Shown piece after piece: positions 52,510 to 62,762 of a stretch of DNA of 64,000 nt. The notes below the pieces were generated by a model that worked only from the letters and a program-made list of their open reading frames with translations, did no database searches and was not told the DNA's origin. Position 1 is the stretch's first letter. Each line of letters starts with the position of its first letter. The DNA is from Flectonema sp. DT1601 (lineage: Eukaryota > Euglenozoa > Diplonemea > Diplonemida > Diplonemidae), in contig OZ025810.1 of assembly GCA_964019425.1 (NCBI GenBank), positions 744,001 through 808,000 on the forward strand, in the 5' to 3' direction. The translations under genes and the position numbers were made by a program.

Positions 52510-54885
52510 ATGGGGGATGCTCCGGCATTCACGGACCCCACCAACCAAGGGATTCATTCGGGGAGTGCTGTGTTTGCGGTTATGTTTTTAAACGTGTTGG
52601 TAGCATGCATATTAGTACCAACATGGTGGATATGCATGAGAAAAAATACTATATACGAGATAACAGCTACTACGAGAGTTGATATATGGGGATGGGGAAA
52701 ACGAAATGGACAGTCGTGTAAGGGTTGGTTACTTGGGAGTACTGCTTTTGAATCGATAGCGAGAACTGATGGTGCGGACACGGCGTTGTATTTGTTATTC
52801 ATGAAAGTCCAGACGTTGATCGCAACATGGATGTTATTTTCATCTTGTTTAGTGTTCACACCTTTACATTTGTTATCTCCATCACCTGAAGATGAGGATA
52901 TCTACATGGCCAAAACCAATCACACATTCTACGAAGAAGAGGATCAATTTTTTATAAAAACAACCGTTCACGGAATAGAACAAACCCCAGGAATACTTTT
53001 ATTCCATGTCGTAGGTGTAACTCTCAACGCATTGGTTGCTTATTACTTAATAAATGAATTTGCTACTCAGGCAAGGAGAGTAATTTGCCATACAAAACTA
53101 GCTGACATGCAAGACTCAAGGAGATCGATCAAAATCAAAGGCCTCTCTGACAACCACAGCGTAGCTGACATTCAGAATTCCTTTGAACTAACATATCCTG
53201 ATTCTGTTGAAGCTGTTTACTTGGCTTATGATGTGAGAGGGAGGATTACGTTGCAAGAAAAACTTGCAAAGACGTTGCTGATGATTAAATATCTGACGTG
53301 TAAAATCAGCAGTTGTGCCGCTGACGATATTCCGGTAAATCCAAAACTGAGAGTGCGATTGGAACATTTGGCCAATAAGAAACAAAAATACATCGAAAGC
53401 ATCGAAGACTGGACTTCTGAAGAGAGGTCATCAAAGAAACCGTTAGATTTTGCTCATGTTGTTTTCAGCAGTCGTGCAATCCAGCAATTAATTTTGACAA
53501 GAAATGATTTCAACTTACTAAGCGGTGCCACAGTCTCACTAAAAGCAGCCCACCACCCTCTTGACATAAATTGGAAAGAAGTCGGTAAATCGAAAGGAGC
53601 AAGAGTAGTTCTGGTAAACTTCATTCTTGGATGTGGTCTATTCTTTTTTTCAACACCAACAGCAATATTTACAACTTTTCAACGTGCGACAAGAGACGTT
53701 AAGGGAATACGGCGACTATTCAGTTCATTAAGCGACGTCTCTAACTCATCATTTGGATCACTATTATTTCAGTACCTACCTGTCTTGACATACTTGATAT
53801 TATCGTTAACCCTACCGCTATTGGTTGAGTGGGTTACAAAAAGACAACCGCAGATTTCAAGATTCAAAGCTAGACAATTGGTACTAACGAGAGTCTTCAC
53901 TTATATGGTTTTATGTACTTATATCCTTCCGTCAATCGCGTTGAGTACGGTGTCGGCATTGCTGAGTGAGTTGGGTTCACCTAATTCGACAAGTGGATCG
54001 GTTCCCGGTGATGTTACTCCAGTTGATTCAGAGCCATCGTCTGGGTCACTGGATGCGTTGCATCATGCGGTTGAACATTTGTTTATGGCAAATTCAGGTG
54101 CTTTTTTCGTAAACTTATTACAAGTTTATGCAACTGTCGGTAATTTTTATGAACTTTGGAGACCAATCGAACTCATTCACAGATTCAGAGCAATTTATTT
54201 CCCAAAAGTAGATAAAAGAGATTCATGGAGTTGGGTAGACGATTTTGAATTTTCATGGCAATACCCCTTGGTTCTCAGTTCTTTTGCTATCTGTTTTAAC
54301 TATGCTGTGTTCGCACCGTTGTCTTCAATTTTTTACTTCATTTTTATAGTTGCGAAAATTACAATTCACAGCAACCATTCTCGAGCAAATTTATTTTCAA
54401 GATCTGACACACTTGATAACACTCAGGCAGGACAACTTCTCAGAACGGTTGTCGTTTTGTCATTGTGGTGTATTGTCGTTGCGTTAGCGTTTTCAATTGC
54501 TTTTTTTATATTTAGGAGAGAGGCTTTGCAGTTTGTGCCTCATTCTCTGTTTTTGTTTGCTGTGTTACTTTACATAACTCATAAGACTTTCAAGGCTATG
54601 TCGAAATCATGTGATGAATACGCAGGGTCGACAACCACATCTCTAACGAGCGATTTTGAAAGGATGGTTGAAGGTAGTAACACAGACGCAATTGCTTTGT
54701 TTCACATGGAGAGTAGTGTAAGTGGTAGTCCTAAAGTGATTCCTGTCACACACCACTTGTATGCAACTCCTTACATGTCAGGACCATCCAACGATGCTCC
54801 TGACAGTGGAACAAATGAACCCACGGGTAACCTTCTCCAAATTCAAAGTGATGAAGCTGAAAGTAGTGAATTGGAGTTCGTTTAA
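52510..54885 (+). CDS. OSCA/TMEM63/CSC1-family mechanosensitive cation channel
   Basis: Single exon, 791 aa. An N-terminal helix (SAVFAVMFLNVLVACILVP), two further helices, then a cytosolic segment (~200-350) with the RNA-recognition-like fold of this family. A block of ~8 helices follows from KGARVVLVNFILGCGLFFFS onwards. The conserved entry to the channel block, A..HPxDINW (KAAHHPLDINWKEVG), is present. Loops include QYLPVLTYLILSLTLPLLVE and YPLVLSSFAICFNYAVFAPL. OSCA/TMEM63 proteins open under membrane tension or hyperosmotic stress and pass cations, including Ca2+. The start ATG follows a strong TTTTTCTTTTTCAG site at 52471-52484, which suggests a spliced leader or 5' UTR intron. Confidence 0.88.
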   Translation: MGDAPAFTDPTNQGIHSGSAVFAVMFLNVLVACILVPTWWICMRKNTIYEITATTRVDIWGWGKRNGQSCKGWLLGSTAFESIARTDGADTALYLLFMKVQTLIATWMLFSSCLVFTPLHLLSPSPEDEDIYMAKTNHTFYEEEDQFFIKTTVHGIEQTPGILLFHVVGVTLNALVAYYLINEFATQARRVICHTKLADMQDSRRSIKIKGLSDNHSVADIQNSFELTYPDSVEAVYLAYDVRGRITLQEKLAKTLLMIKYLTCKISSCAADDIPVNPKLRVRLEHLANKKQKYIESIEDWTSEERSSKKPLDFAHVVFSSRAIQQLILTRNDFNLLSGATVSLKAAHHPLDINWKEVGKSKGARVVLVNFILGCGLFFFSTPTAIFTTFQRATRDVKGIRRLFSSLSDVSNSSFGSLLFQYLPVLTYLILSLTLPLLVEWVTKRQPQISRFKARQLVLTRVFTYMVLCTYILPSIALSTVSALLSELGSPNSTSGSVPGDVTPVDSEPSSGSLDALHHAVEHLFMANSGAFFVNLLQVYATVGNFYELWRPIELIHRFRAIYFPKVDKRDSWSWVDDFEFSWQYPLVLSSFAICFNYAVFAPLSSIFYFIFIVAKITIHSNHSRANLFSRSDTLDNTQAGQLLRTVVVLSLWCIVVALAFSIAFFIFRREALQFVPHSLFLFAVLLYITHKTFKAMSKSCDEYAGSTTTSLTSDFERMVEGSNTDAIALFHMESSVSGSPKVIPVTHHLYATPYMSGPSNDAPDSGTNEPTGNLLQIQSDEAESSELEFV

Positions 54886-56495
54886 AATATGTCAATTCAA
54901 AATTTTTTTTTTTTTTTTGAGATAACAATCTTAAAAAAGAATGTGATTTTATTTTATTTATTTATTTAGTTTTTTTTTTTTCATATGTCAATAGGAATTG
55001 TTGATATTGTAGAGTTCCAATGTGTTTGATAAGAGAGAATTAAAAAAAAAAAAAAATCGTTAATGATAATAATAGGGAGAAAAATCTATCTGCTTTCTTT
55101 TTTGCTGTAACGTTTTTTTTATTTTTTTTGATTGTTCAATTTACTGTGGAAGGAAAAATCTTCGTGAGGAAATTTTCTCGTGAATTTTTGGTCGAGAGAA
55201 GGGAAAAAAAAAAAAAAAAAAAAACATCGTGAAATTTTCCCTCAGAAGATTGCTTCATTGCAAAGAAATCCCCTACAGCTTTCCTACCCTACACACCACC
55301 ATGATTCACTCCGTTTATTTTTAAACTCTTTTTCGTATTTTATTATTTTTTGTATGGTAGGCAATTGCGAAAAAAAAAAAGGAGGGTAAGTAAGTGGAAG
55401 AAGAAAAAAAAAAAAAAAAGTATAGCGACATTTTAACTAAGTATGCTTCAAGGAGCGACTGTCCACCTGGTTTTTTGTTTTCTATTGTTGTTTGATTAAA
55501 GTCATATTTTATCCGATTTTTTTTTTTAAAAGAAACTTATTATTCATAGTGCCATTGACGCTCCCTGTCTGCCATATTCATTTGCTTCGACGACTTAACA
55601 TTTGCTTACTAGTATGCAAAAAAAAAGAGAACAAAAAAAAAAAAATAATAAAAACCTCTAGCCCCTCAATATTATTATTTGTGGTTTCGTGTTACAACAC
55701 GATTATGTTTTTTAGGAGTGTCTTTGTAAATGGTTAAAGTTTTTTTTTTTTTTTTTTTGGTAAGTTAGTTGTCTTTTTTTTTAATTAAGTTCCCCCTTTT
55801 TTTTTTTTGAAGGAACAATTGTCCCTTGAAATGCATCAAACGGGGACAGGGACAATTACCCTGGAAAGCTGCACTCTTTTGTGCAGTAGGGTGTCTGGGT
55901 GCATGGAAAAGACAGGGGAGATCTCTTCTCTTGCATCACCGCAATAGGTCTCCTACACTCGAAAGCCCTCAAAACAAAACAAAAAAAAACTATTCAGACA
56001 GAAAGCCTTGTATTTTATTAAAAAATCGCAGAGTAATACTACGTACAGGAAATTAGATAACAATGTGCCTGATATGAATAACAGCTCTTAGTCTACAATG
56101 GTTTCTTCTCAGACAAAAAAACAAAACAGGACGCGATTGCTTTGCTACATACATCCGTCGAATTCCAAACTTGGAAAAAAAAAAAAAAAAAAATAGAAAA
56201 AAAAAAAAACAAGAATGCAAGGGAGGAATAGGACTCTTGAGAAAACCTTATCCTCACCTTCTCATGTTGTCTTAGAAATTTAAAAAAAATTAAAAAAAAA
56301 AAAAATGAGCCAGTAGATGGGCCAGTTCCCCTAACTTCCCTCATCGGTCAGTTTCTTTTCAGTTAGTGTTTTTTTTTTTGATTAAAAAAAAAAAAAAAAT
56401 GAAAAACTTTTTTATTAAAAGTCTATTAATATTTTCTTTTTAGAGAAAAAAAAAATTACTTACTTAAATAATTAAGTCAAATCAGAAACCCAACA
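54886..56495. other. Intergenic 1.6 kb
   Basis: No gene. Homopolymers are frequent. 55820-55960 is less AT-rich, with a small hairpin (CTGCACTCTTTTGTGCAG, near 55870-55887). TTTTTAG at 56438-56444 is a possible acceptor before the kinase. Confidence 0.6.
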
Positions 56496-57910
56496 ATGAC
56501 ACAAATGGCAGAAGGATCCAGAATAACTCAAGAAAAAGTAAAAGCATGCAAACACAGCGTTGAAGGAGTCTACAGAGCTATGATGGCCAGAGTACAAAAT
56601 AATGAAAAACCAGAACTTCACCAGAGAAAAATGTGCGTTGATGATTTCAAAATGCTAAGCCTCATCGGAAGGGGAGCCTTCGGAGAAGTTTATTTATGCA
56701 GATACAAAGAAGATAAGGACGGAAAATTACTTGCTCTGAAAAAACTACGAAAAGAAGAAATGGTTAACAAAAATCAGGTTATGCATGTTAGGGCTGAGCA
56801 AGAAATCTTACAAGCGGGTGAGCGTAATAACTGGGTTGTGAACCTTCACCACAGTTTTCAAGATTCTGATTATTTATATTTAATTATGGATTATTTACCG
56901 GGTGGTGATATGATGCAATGGCTTATAAAAGAATTAGTTTTCTCTCATAGAGCTACCAGATTCTACATCGCAGAGCTTTGCAGAGCCGTTCACAGCATAC
57001 ACCACATGCACTACGTTCATAGAGATATAAAACCTGACAATATATTGTTAGAAGCTTCTGGACATATCCAATTGTCAGATTTCGGTCTTTGTAAACATTT
57101 TCCTGAAAAATACGGTTTCGATGAAGAGCTACAGCTAAATGCCGATCATCCAGACATGCACGGAGACGCCACAGCAATTGCAGACGACCATAAACAAAAA
57201 CAAGCCTCATGGAGATCCTACAACCAACAGCGGCGGAAGATGTTTTATTCAACTGTTGGAACCCCTGGGTACATCGCTCCTGAGGTGTTACAAAAAAGAG
57301 GCTATGGCATTGCATGTGATTGGTGGTCAGTCGGAGTTATCACTTATGAAATGCTTTGTGGATATCCTCCATTCTACGCAGAGGGCGACGCCTTTGCAAC
57401 TTGTCAAAAAATTTTAAGATGGAAGCAATGCTTACATTTTCCACAAGAGTGTAACTTGGAAGCCAATGCAATCGACTTTATCAGATCGCTTTTGTGTGAG
57501 CCTGAAAATCGTCTGACATACGAGCAGATAAAGATCCATCCATTCTTCAAAGGGATTGACTGGGACGATATTCGTTCTATGCCTGCGATCTTCAAGCCGC
57601 AATTAAGTTCACCGACTGATACTTCTTATTTCCCAACCTTCACACCTGAACAAAAGGAAGAAGCTGAACGAGCCAGACGAGAGCGGTATGTTAATTATTT
57701 ATTACATGTCAAATTGTTATGTTTGTTTTTAAAAAAAAAAAAAAAAAAATCTAAAATAGCTCTTGTAGTGATCCTAGAAAGGAGGATCCTCACAACGTAT
57801 TGTTTCATTCTTTTAATTGGTCGAATCCGAAGTCAATTCCGTCGAAGAGAGGGGCGAATAATCCATCACCAGCATCATCACCACCTAATCTTTCTGCGAA
57901 CCCATCTTAG
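56496..57910 (+). CDS. NDR/LATS-family AGC protein kinase
   Basis: Two exons, 56496-57685 and 57760-57910, 446 aa. The 74-bp intron (GTATGT...ATAG, phase 2) leads to the tail [20 protein letters not shown]. Kinase motifs: GRGAFGEV glycine loop, LALKKL lysine, HRDIKPDN catalytic loop, DFGLCK, and [12 protein letters not shown]. The N-terminal basic helix ([20 protein letters not shown]) corresponds to the Mob-binding region, and the long insertion between DFG and APE (~60 residues) is diagnostic of NDR kinases. NDR kinases with Mob partners control cell polarity, division and morphogenesis. The C-terminal hydrophobic motif reads FHSFNW, so Asn stands where most AGC kinases have a phosphorylated Ser/Thr. 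Confidence 0.9.
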
Positions 57911-59006
57911 AAGTTTACCCTGTTCAGCTTGTGAGCGTTAAAAATCGTCGTTTCTGTTGTACTTCTGGAGAACAATTGTCGTCGTGATTTTGATCACCAA
58001 ATGACGTACCAGTTTGTATGATTGCTTGCCGAATTCACTTAAATTTAATACTCGATTGCCATTCTTTTTTATGAAGTACAGGATGCGGTTTGCGAAACCC
58101 TGCCCCCTGTTGTTTTTTATTGTTTGTTCGTTTGTTTGTTTTGTTTTGTATTTGGGTGCTGGAATTCCGAGGTAATTGTTAGTTATTGTGGGCCCGACAA
58201 ACCTACCAAAAAGGAGAATATGTTTTACTGTTGAAAAAAAAAAAAAAAAAAAAAAGTTTTGTTGGTTTCGGGTAGAATGCAGCGTTCCAATATCTGTTTG
58301 TTGAGAAATTCTGACCAACGGAGAAAAAATGGAAGTTGGGGAAAAAAAAAAAAACAAAAAAAAAACACACACACACCCAAAAATCTCACCCCTCACTGCC
58401 CTTCAGATACAGCACTATAATGCCAACACTGACTACTGTTGTAATTGGTACGCCCACTACTGATTCCTGAATATGTTCGTCGTTATGACACTTTGTTGTG
58501 TCATTCACAAATTGCCAGTTTCGGGAGGGGAAAAAAACAAAAAAAAAAAAAACAAACTCCTCGTACCTTTTTTTTTTGCAAACGTAGTTATATCCTTGCC
58601 AGGCCTCGTCCCCCCGAAACACACCCCCGCCAAAACCAAAAAAAAAAAAAAAAAAAAAAAAGTGATATTTACTTAAAAAAAATCGCTGCGCCTGCATGTC
58701 CCCACCTCCGTCCCCCCTCCCTTACTTGGTGCTTAAAAAAAAAAAACTAACCGTGATAGTTAGTAGTCTTGTTGATTTTTTTTTTTTTGATTTTTATTTA
58801 ATATTTTTTTCTTAAACAGTGACTTACAAAACAACAATAAGCAAGCAACATCATCATAGAGGGGTTTTTTTTTGTTTTTTTTAATGTTTTACAAGCGGAA
58901 AGATAATTGTAGCAGCGTAACGTTAACGCCGTGCAGATATATTTTTTTTTAAAAAATTCTTCTTATTAACCACACACACCTATTCTCAGAATGACTCCTT
59001 TCTCAA
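57911..59006. other. Intergenic 1.1 kb
   Basis: No gene. A-runs and T-runs. An upstream ATG at 58991, out of frame with the K2P start, opens a 42-codon frame that overlaps the gene. Confidence 0.6.
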
Positions 59007-60680
59007 ATGTCGGAGTTCTTCTTTTCGATAAAGAGACGAGTTTACGTTGTGTGCATATACCTGGTGATGAACTGTATATATATTCTGATCGGAGGTGGGA
59101 TAATGTATTTGATTGAACATGAAAATGAAGTAGATCATCTAAAAGAGATGCAGGCATACGTTAATGTAGTCGGTCTCGATGGAAACCAAAGTGATCATTT
59201 GGAAGATTTGGGAATTTGTACGTTTCCAAACCATCTGACACCTCATTGGACAGTCACTGGATCGACATTTTATGCTTTTACAGTCATAACTACAATTGGT
59301 TATGGAGCTTTTGCACCAGCAACAAAAATAGGTAGAGTGTTTACCTGTGTATATGCTGTTCCTGGTATTGGGATCGTTGCGGTCGTACTCACGTCTGTCG
59401 CGGGATTAGTGGGAGAGATTGCTCAAGGAATTATAAATAGAAGACATGAAACTTCACACTATGAACCAATTATACCAACATTTGGTACGTTAGCAGGTAG
59501 AAGCTCATTCATAACAGTTAAGGATTTTAGATACATGATTCGTTGCATGATAAAGAACACACCTGATGATAGACTCTTGAGTTACGTATTAAAATCGTGT
59601 GCTGATAGCAGAGATCGACTTGATCAAGAACGAACAATGAACGCAATAGGTCTTTGGTTTCAATTATCAGCTGTCGTTCCGACTCAAATTAGATGTTCAG
59701 GTAAACACTTAATACTGACGACAGGTGCGACTTTGATGTGGATGTTTCTTTGGGGACTTGTATTCGCGAAAATTGAAGGTTGGTTTGTTACTGAGGGAAT
59801 GTGGTTTTCATTCGTTTCATTGTCAACTATTGGTTTTGGTGATTTCGTACCTGACACCTTCATTGGAAGAGTGATGGGATTCTTTTTCATGGCACCTGGT
59901 CTGGGAATGATGGCAGCCTGGTTTGGAGTCCTTGCTGACATCTTCCGAAGATGGCAATTTTGGAGAGTTGTCCGAATGTACGAAAACGGAACTGTCAGTC
60001 ACAAGATGCTTGAAGCCCAGGGATTCGCAGCCGTTCCTATGTTGGAAAGTGATAAACAACAACAGCTTGAAAAGTATTGGGCAAAACAAAAAACAAACAT
60101 GCCTGAAATTGAAATGGGAAGCACAAATCTAACACCAGAAGCTGCAGCAAAGAGAAACCAATGTCCACAAGGACATACTCTGAGAAAGATACAAGTTGGA
60201 TATGAAATTGGACAAAGTGGATCAGAGACTCACACGTGTGATGTTTGTAATTTAAGTGGCCTGAACGATGAGATTTATCGTTGTCGTGAATGTGATTTTG
60301 ATGCATGCGATAGTTGTTGTGGTCAAACCACCACAACTACGACAACAACGTCACCAACTATTTATCAACCACCTGTTGACTTTCCTGAGTCATCAGAGAT
60401 ATCAAAGAACTCAGGTATCGCTGATTTAGAAGAGTCATTTCGATCAGATATGTCGCGACCCACTCGATCAGGTCGCACTCAGCGTTACCGTCGTCAATCA
60501 ACGGTTAAAACATTAACAAACATGAACATATCTGAGTCTCCAGATGTACTGATGGAGATGGTTGGATTGTGTAATGATCTTAGAGGGAAGGGTTCTCCTG
60601 CTCTGACTCCCCAAATCAGGAAGGGTAGCAATTCGTCGGCCCAAACTCCACCTCTACACCCCACAACAATTAACTGTTAG
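59007..60680 (+). CDS. Two-pore-domain K+ channel with C-terminal zinc finger
   Basis: Single exon, 557 aa. M1 (VYVVCIYLVMNCIYILIGGG), pore 1 TTIGYG, M2 (VPGIGIVAVVLTSVAGLVGE), a long ~110-residue linker, M3 (LILTTGATLMWMFLWGLVFA), pore 2 STIGFGD, and M4 (MGFFFMAPGLGMMAAWFGVL). This is the TWIK/K2P layout giving background K+ conductance. The cytosolic tail has a Cys/His module (~385-435: CPQGHTL, CDVCNLSGLNDEIYRCREC, DFDACDSCC) that resembles ZZ-type or DC1-type zinc fingers, then Thr-rich and basic stretches. M2-M3 linkers in animal K2P channels are much shorter. The start is in a leaky context because of the overlapping upstream ATG. Confidence 0.9.
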   Translation: MSEFFFSIKRRVYVVCIYLVMNCIYILIGGGIMYLIEHENEVDHLKEMQAYVNVVGLDGNQSDHLEDLGICTFPNHLTPHWTVTGSTFYAFTVITTIGYGAFAPATKIGRVFTCVYAVPGIGIVAVVLTSVAGLVGEIAQGIINRRHETSHYEPIIPTFGTLAGRSSFITVKDFRYMIRCMIKNTPDDRLLSYVLKSCADSRDRLDQERTMNAIGLWFQLSAVVPTQIRCSGKHLILTTGATLMWMFLWGLVFAKIEGWFVTEGMWFSFVSLSTIGFGDFVPDTFIGRVMGFFFMAPGLGMMAAWFGVLADIFRRWQFWRVVRMYENGTVSHKMLEAQGFAAVPMLESDKQQQLEKYWAKQKTNMPEIEMGSTNLTPEAAAKRNQCPQGHTLRKIQVGYEIGQSGSETHTCDVCNLSGLNDEIYRCRECDFDACDSCCGQTTTTTTTTSPTIYQPPVDFPESSEISKNSGIADLEESFRSDMSRPTRSGRTQRYRRQSTVKTLTNMNISESPDVLMEMVGLCNDLRGKGSPALTPQIRKGSNSSAQTPPLHPTTINC

Positions 60681-60910
60681 GTAGTTTTTTTTTTTTTTTT
60701 GTTTTGTTTTGTTTTGTTGTTGTTTTTTTTTTTTTTTTTCAATTCATAGCATTTTTTTAAAATTTTTTTTTGTTAAAAATTACTGCTCTGTTTTTTAAAG
60801 GTTAAGTAGCAATCTGACAGGATAGCAGTCGACTTTTTTATGATTTTTCCTTTCCTTTTTTTTTTTTGCTGTGGAGCAGATGTGTGTCATAATATCATCT
60901 AGGCTTTTCT

Positions 60911-61016
60911 TTTTTGTACCCACAAAATCTATTGTTCAGTGGAAAAAGAGAATTACAGTAGTGAAACTTAACCTATTCCTTTATTAGGATTTTGTGCAAG
61001 TTGCTCACAAACAAAT
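60911..61016 (+). repeat. Dispersed repeat R2, intergenic copy
   Basis: Partner of 8423-8510 with small indels. It keeps TTTTTGTACC, AGAGAATT, TTATTAGGATTTTGT and CACAAACAAA in order. Confidence 0.75.
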
Positions 61017-61520
61017 TTTTTTTTCCCTCCTTCAGCCGTGTGACACCTATCGTCGCTTGCAACCAACACAACATCAATTTTTTGGTTGAATTTCGAGTGT
61101 ACGTACTGGGTACTTGCTTTTTATTGTGCGGTAGTATTGCTTTAGGGAAGCAAAGAAAATAGGTTTTAAAAAAAAAAAAAATGTACCTGTCTTTGTGCTT
61201 GACCAGTGTGGTGCCTTATTGTACAAAATTAGTATATAGTTGTCTTGGTATTTATTTATCGGTGTCTTGCAACGTTTCTTACCAGACTTTTTTTATTATT
61301 ATAACTTTCACCAATTTGTTGGTTGATTTTAACTTTTTTTTTTTTCTTTCTTAAAATCCTCTTTTTTCTTTGAGGAAAAATTTCAAAAAAAAAAAAAAAT
61401 ATGCGTCAAAAGTAGGGCATTTTTTTTTTTTTTTTTTTGAAATTTCCTCTTCTTTTTTTTTCTCTCTCTCCTCTTCCTTGCACCATATATTTATATCATT
61501 AAAAAGTATGCTCCCCTCCT

Positions 61521-61623
61521 TTAGTCAACTGTATCTCAGAACTAATGTTAAATTATCGCTATGTTGTTTATGATACAATACATTTGTATTTTACGTACAA
61601 ACTCGAACGGTTAATCCCCTCCT
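61521..61623 (+). repeat. Dispersed repeat R1 (tail module)
   Basis: Aligns with 15721-15816: TTAGTCAACTGTAT, AACTAATGTTAAATTATCGC, TGATACAATACA, terminal CCCCTCC. Confidence 0.75.
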
Positions 61624-61793
61624 TGCAAGAGCCATCGTTAGGTAAGAGCAATTAGGTTGTATTCTAGGGTGATCTTAATTGTCGGAATTCCCAAAACAGT
61701 TTCGCACTACTGACGCGCCAAATACTAACCGGTCTGTTCTCTTTTTCCCTTCTATTTTTTTTTTTTTTATTTTTTATTTTTTTTTTTTTTTGC

Positions 61794-62310
61794 ATTTAAC
61801 AAGTATTGCAAGAACGAAAAAGAATGTTGGGCAGCACACGTAAACCTCCTTTAGCTTTATCAGTTTAAAGTCGGTTCACGGGTTTCGTGACACAAACAAA
61901 AAATCACAGTTGTTATATTATTATTTTCTGTATAGATTGAAGATAAAGCCAATTCTTTTTTTTAATGTTATGTGCGTGAACTACCTAACCATAACAAACA
62001 CAGTTAATCAAAAGCAAAATTATGCTAATCCAAAAAAAAAAAAAAAAAAAACGAGGAGCAAGTAGTACGAGTGTTGTATGGAGAATTAGCAGAAAAAAAA
62101 TATTTTCTGTCTTCATAATCTTATTTTCCTTACATGCAACTTTTCTTTTTCCCCCTTCCTCTTTTTTTTTAAAACAATAAAAACCTTATTAGATTCTTCC
62201 TACTACCGCAGTATTGGGGACCCCTCAGAAGAGCCACCCGGTACTCTTTGAGTGTCTACCTAACCGATACTCGGTGGTCTGATGGACTTGATAACTAACT
62301 AAAAACCCTA
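61794..62310 (+). repeat. Repeat R3, tandem copy 1
   Basis: Shares with 62390-62762, in order: TGCATTT, CTTT(A/T)TYAGTTTAAGTCGG, a TACCRCAGTATTGGRGACCC box, AAGAGCCACC, and a GATACT...GTCTG...ACTAACT end. The copies are separated by a T-run at 62345-62390. Confidence 0.8.
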
Positions 62311-62358
62311 CTAACAATAACATAATTCAGTTTGACTTTGTGGTTGTTTTTTTTTTTG

Positions 62359-62389
<31 letters not shown>

Positions 62390-62391
<2 letters not shown>

Positions 62392-62762
62392 ATTTGGGAA
62401 GTAAGAGCTATAAAAAAAAACAAAAAAACAGGAATAGGATCGTGCGTAAAAACCTTTTCAGCTTTATTAGTTTAAGTCGGTTTCACAGTTTTCGTTGCAT
62501 ACAAAAAAGAAAAATCATCACAAAATAACACGATTTTTTTCCGTAAAGCTACAGAGTAGTAATTTTTCAGTTTTTCCTCTTTTTTTTTTAAAAAAAAATA
62601 TATATGTTCAGTTGTTTTTTTTTCTTTGAGGCTTATAATAATCCTTTAGGGACCAGGTGCAACCTCCTACCACAGTATTGGAGACCCTCGAAGAGCCACC
62701 AAGTTCTATTTAAGGGTCTATCCGACTGATACTTTGTAGTCTGTTGGGCTCGCTAACTAACT
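62390..62762 (+). repeat. Repeat R3, tandem copy 2
   Basis: Diverged partner of 61794-62310, slightly shorter. Confidence 0.8.

Noticed and set aside
55826-56056. 76-codon open frame in the less AT-rich patch
   Set aside because: No homology, no splice partners, and it overlaps a hairpin; more likely non-coding.
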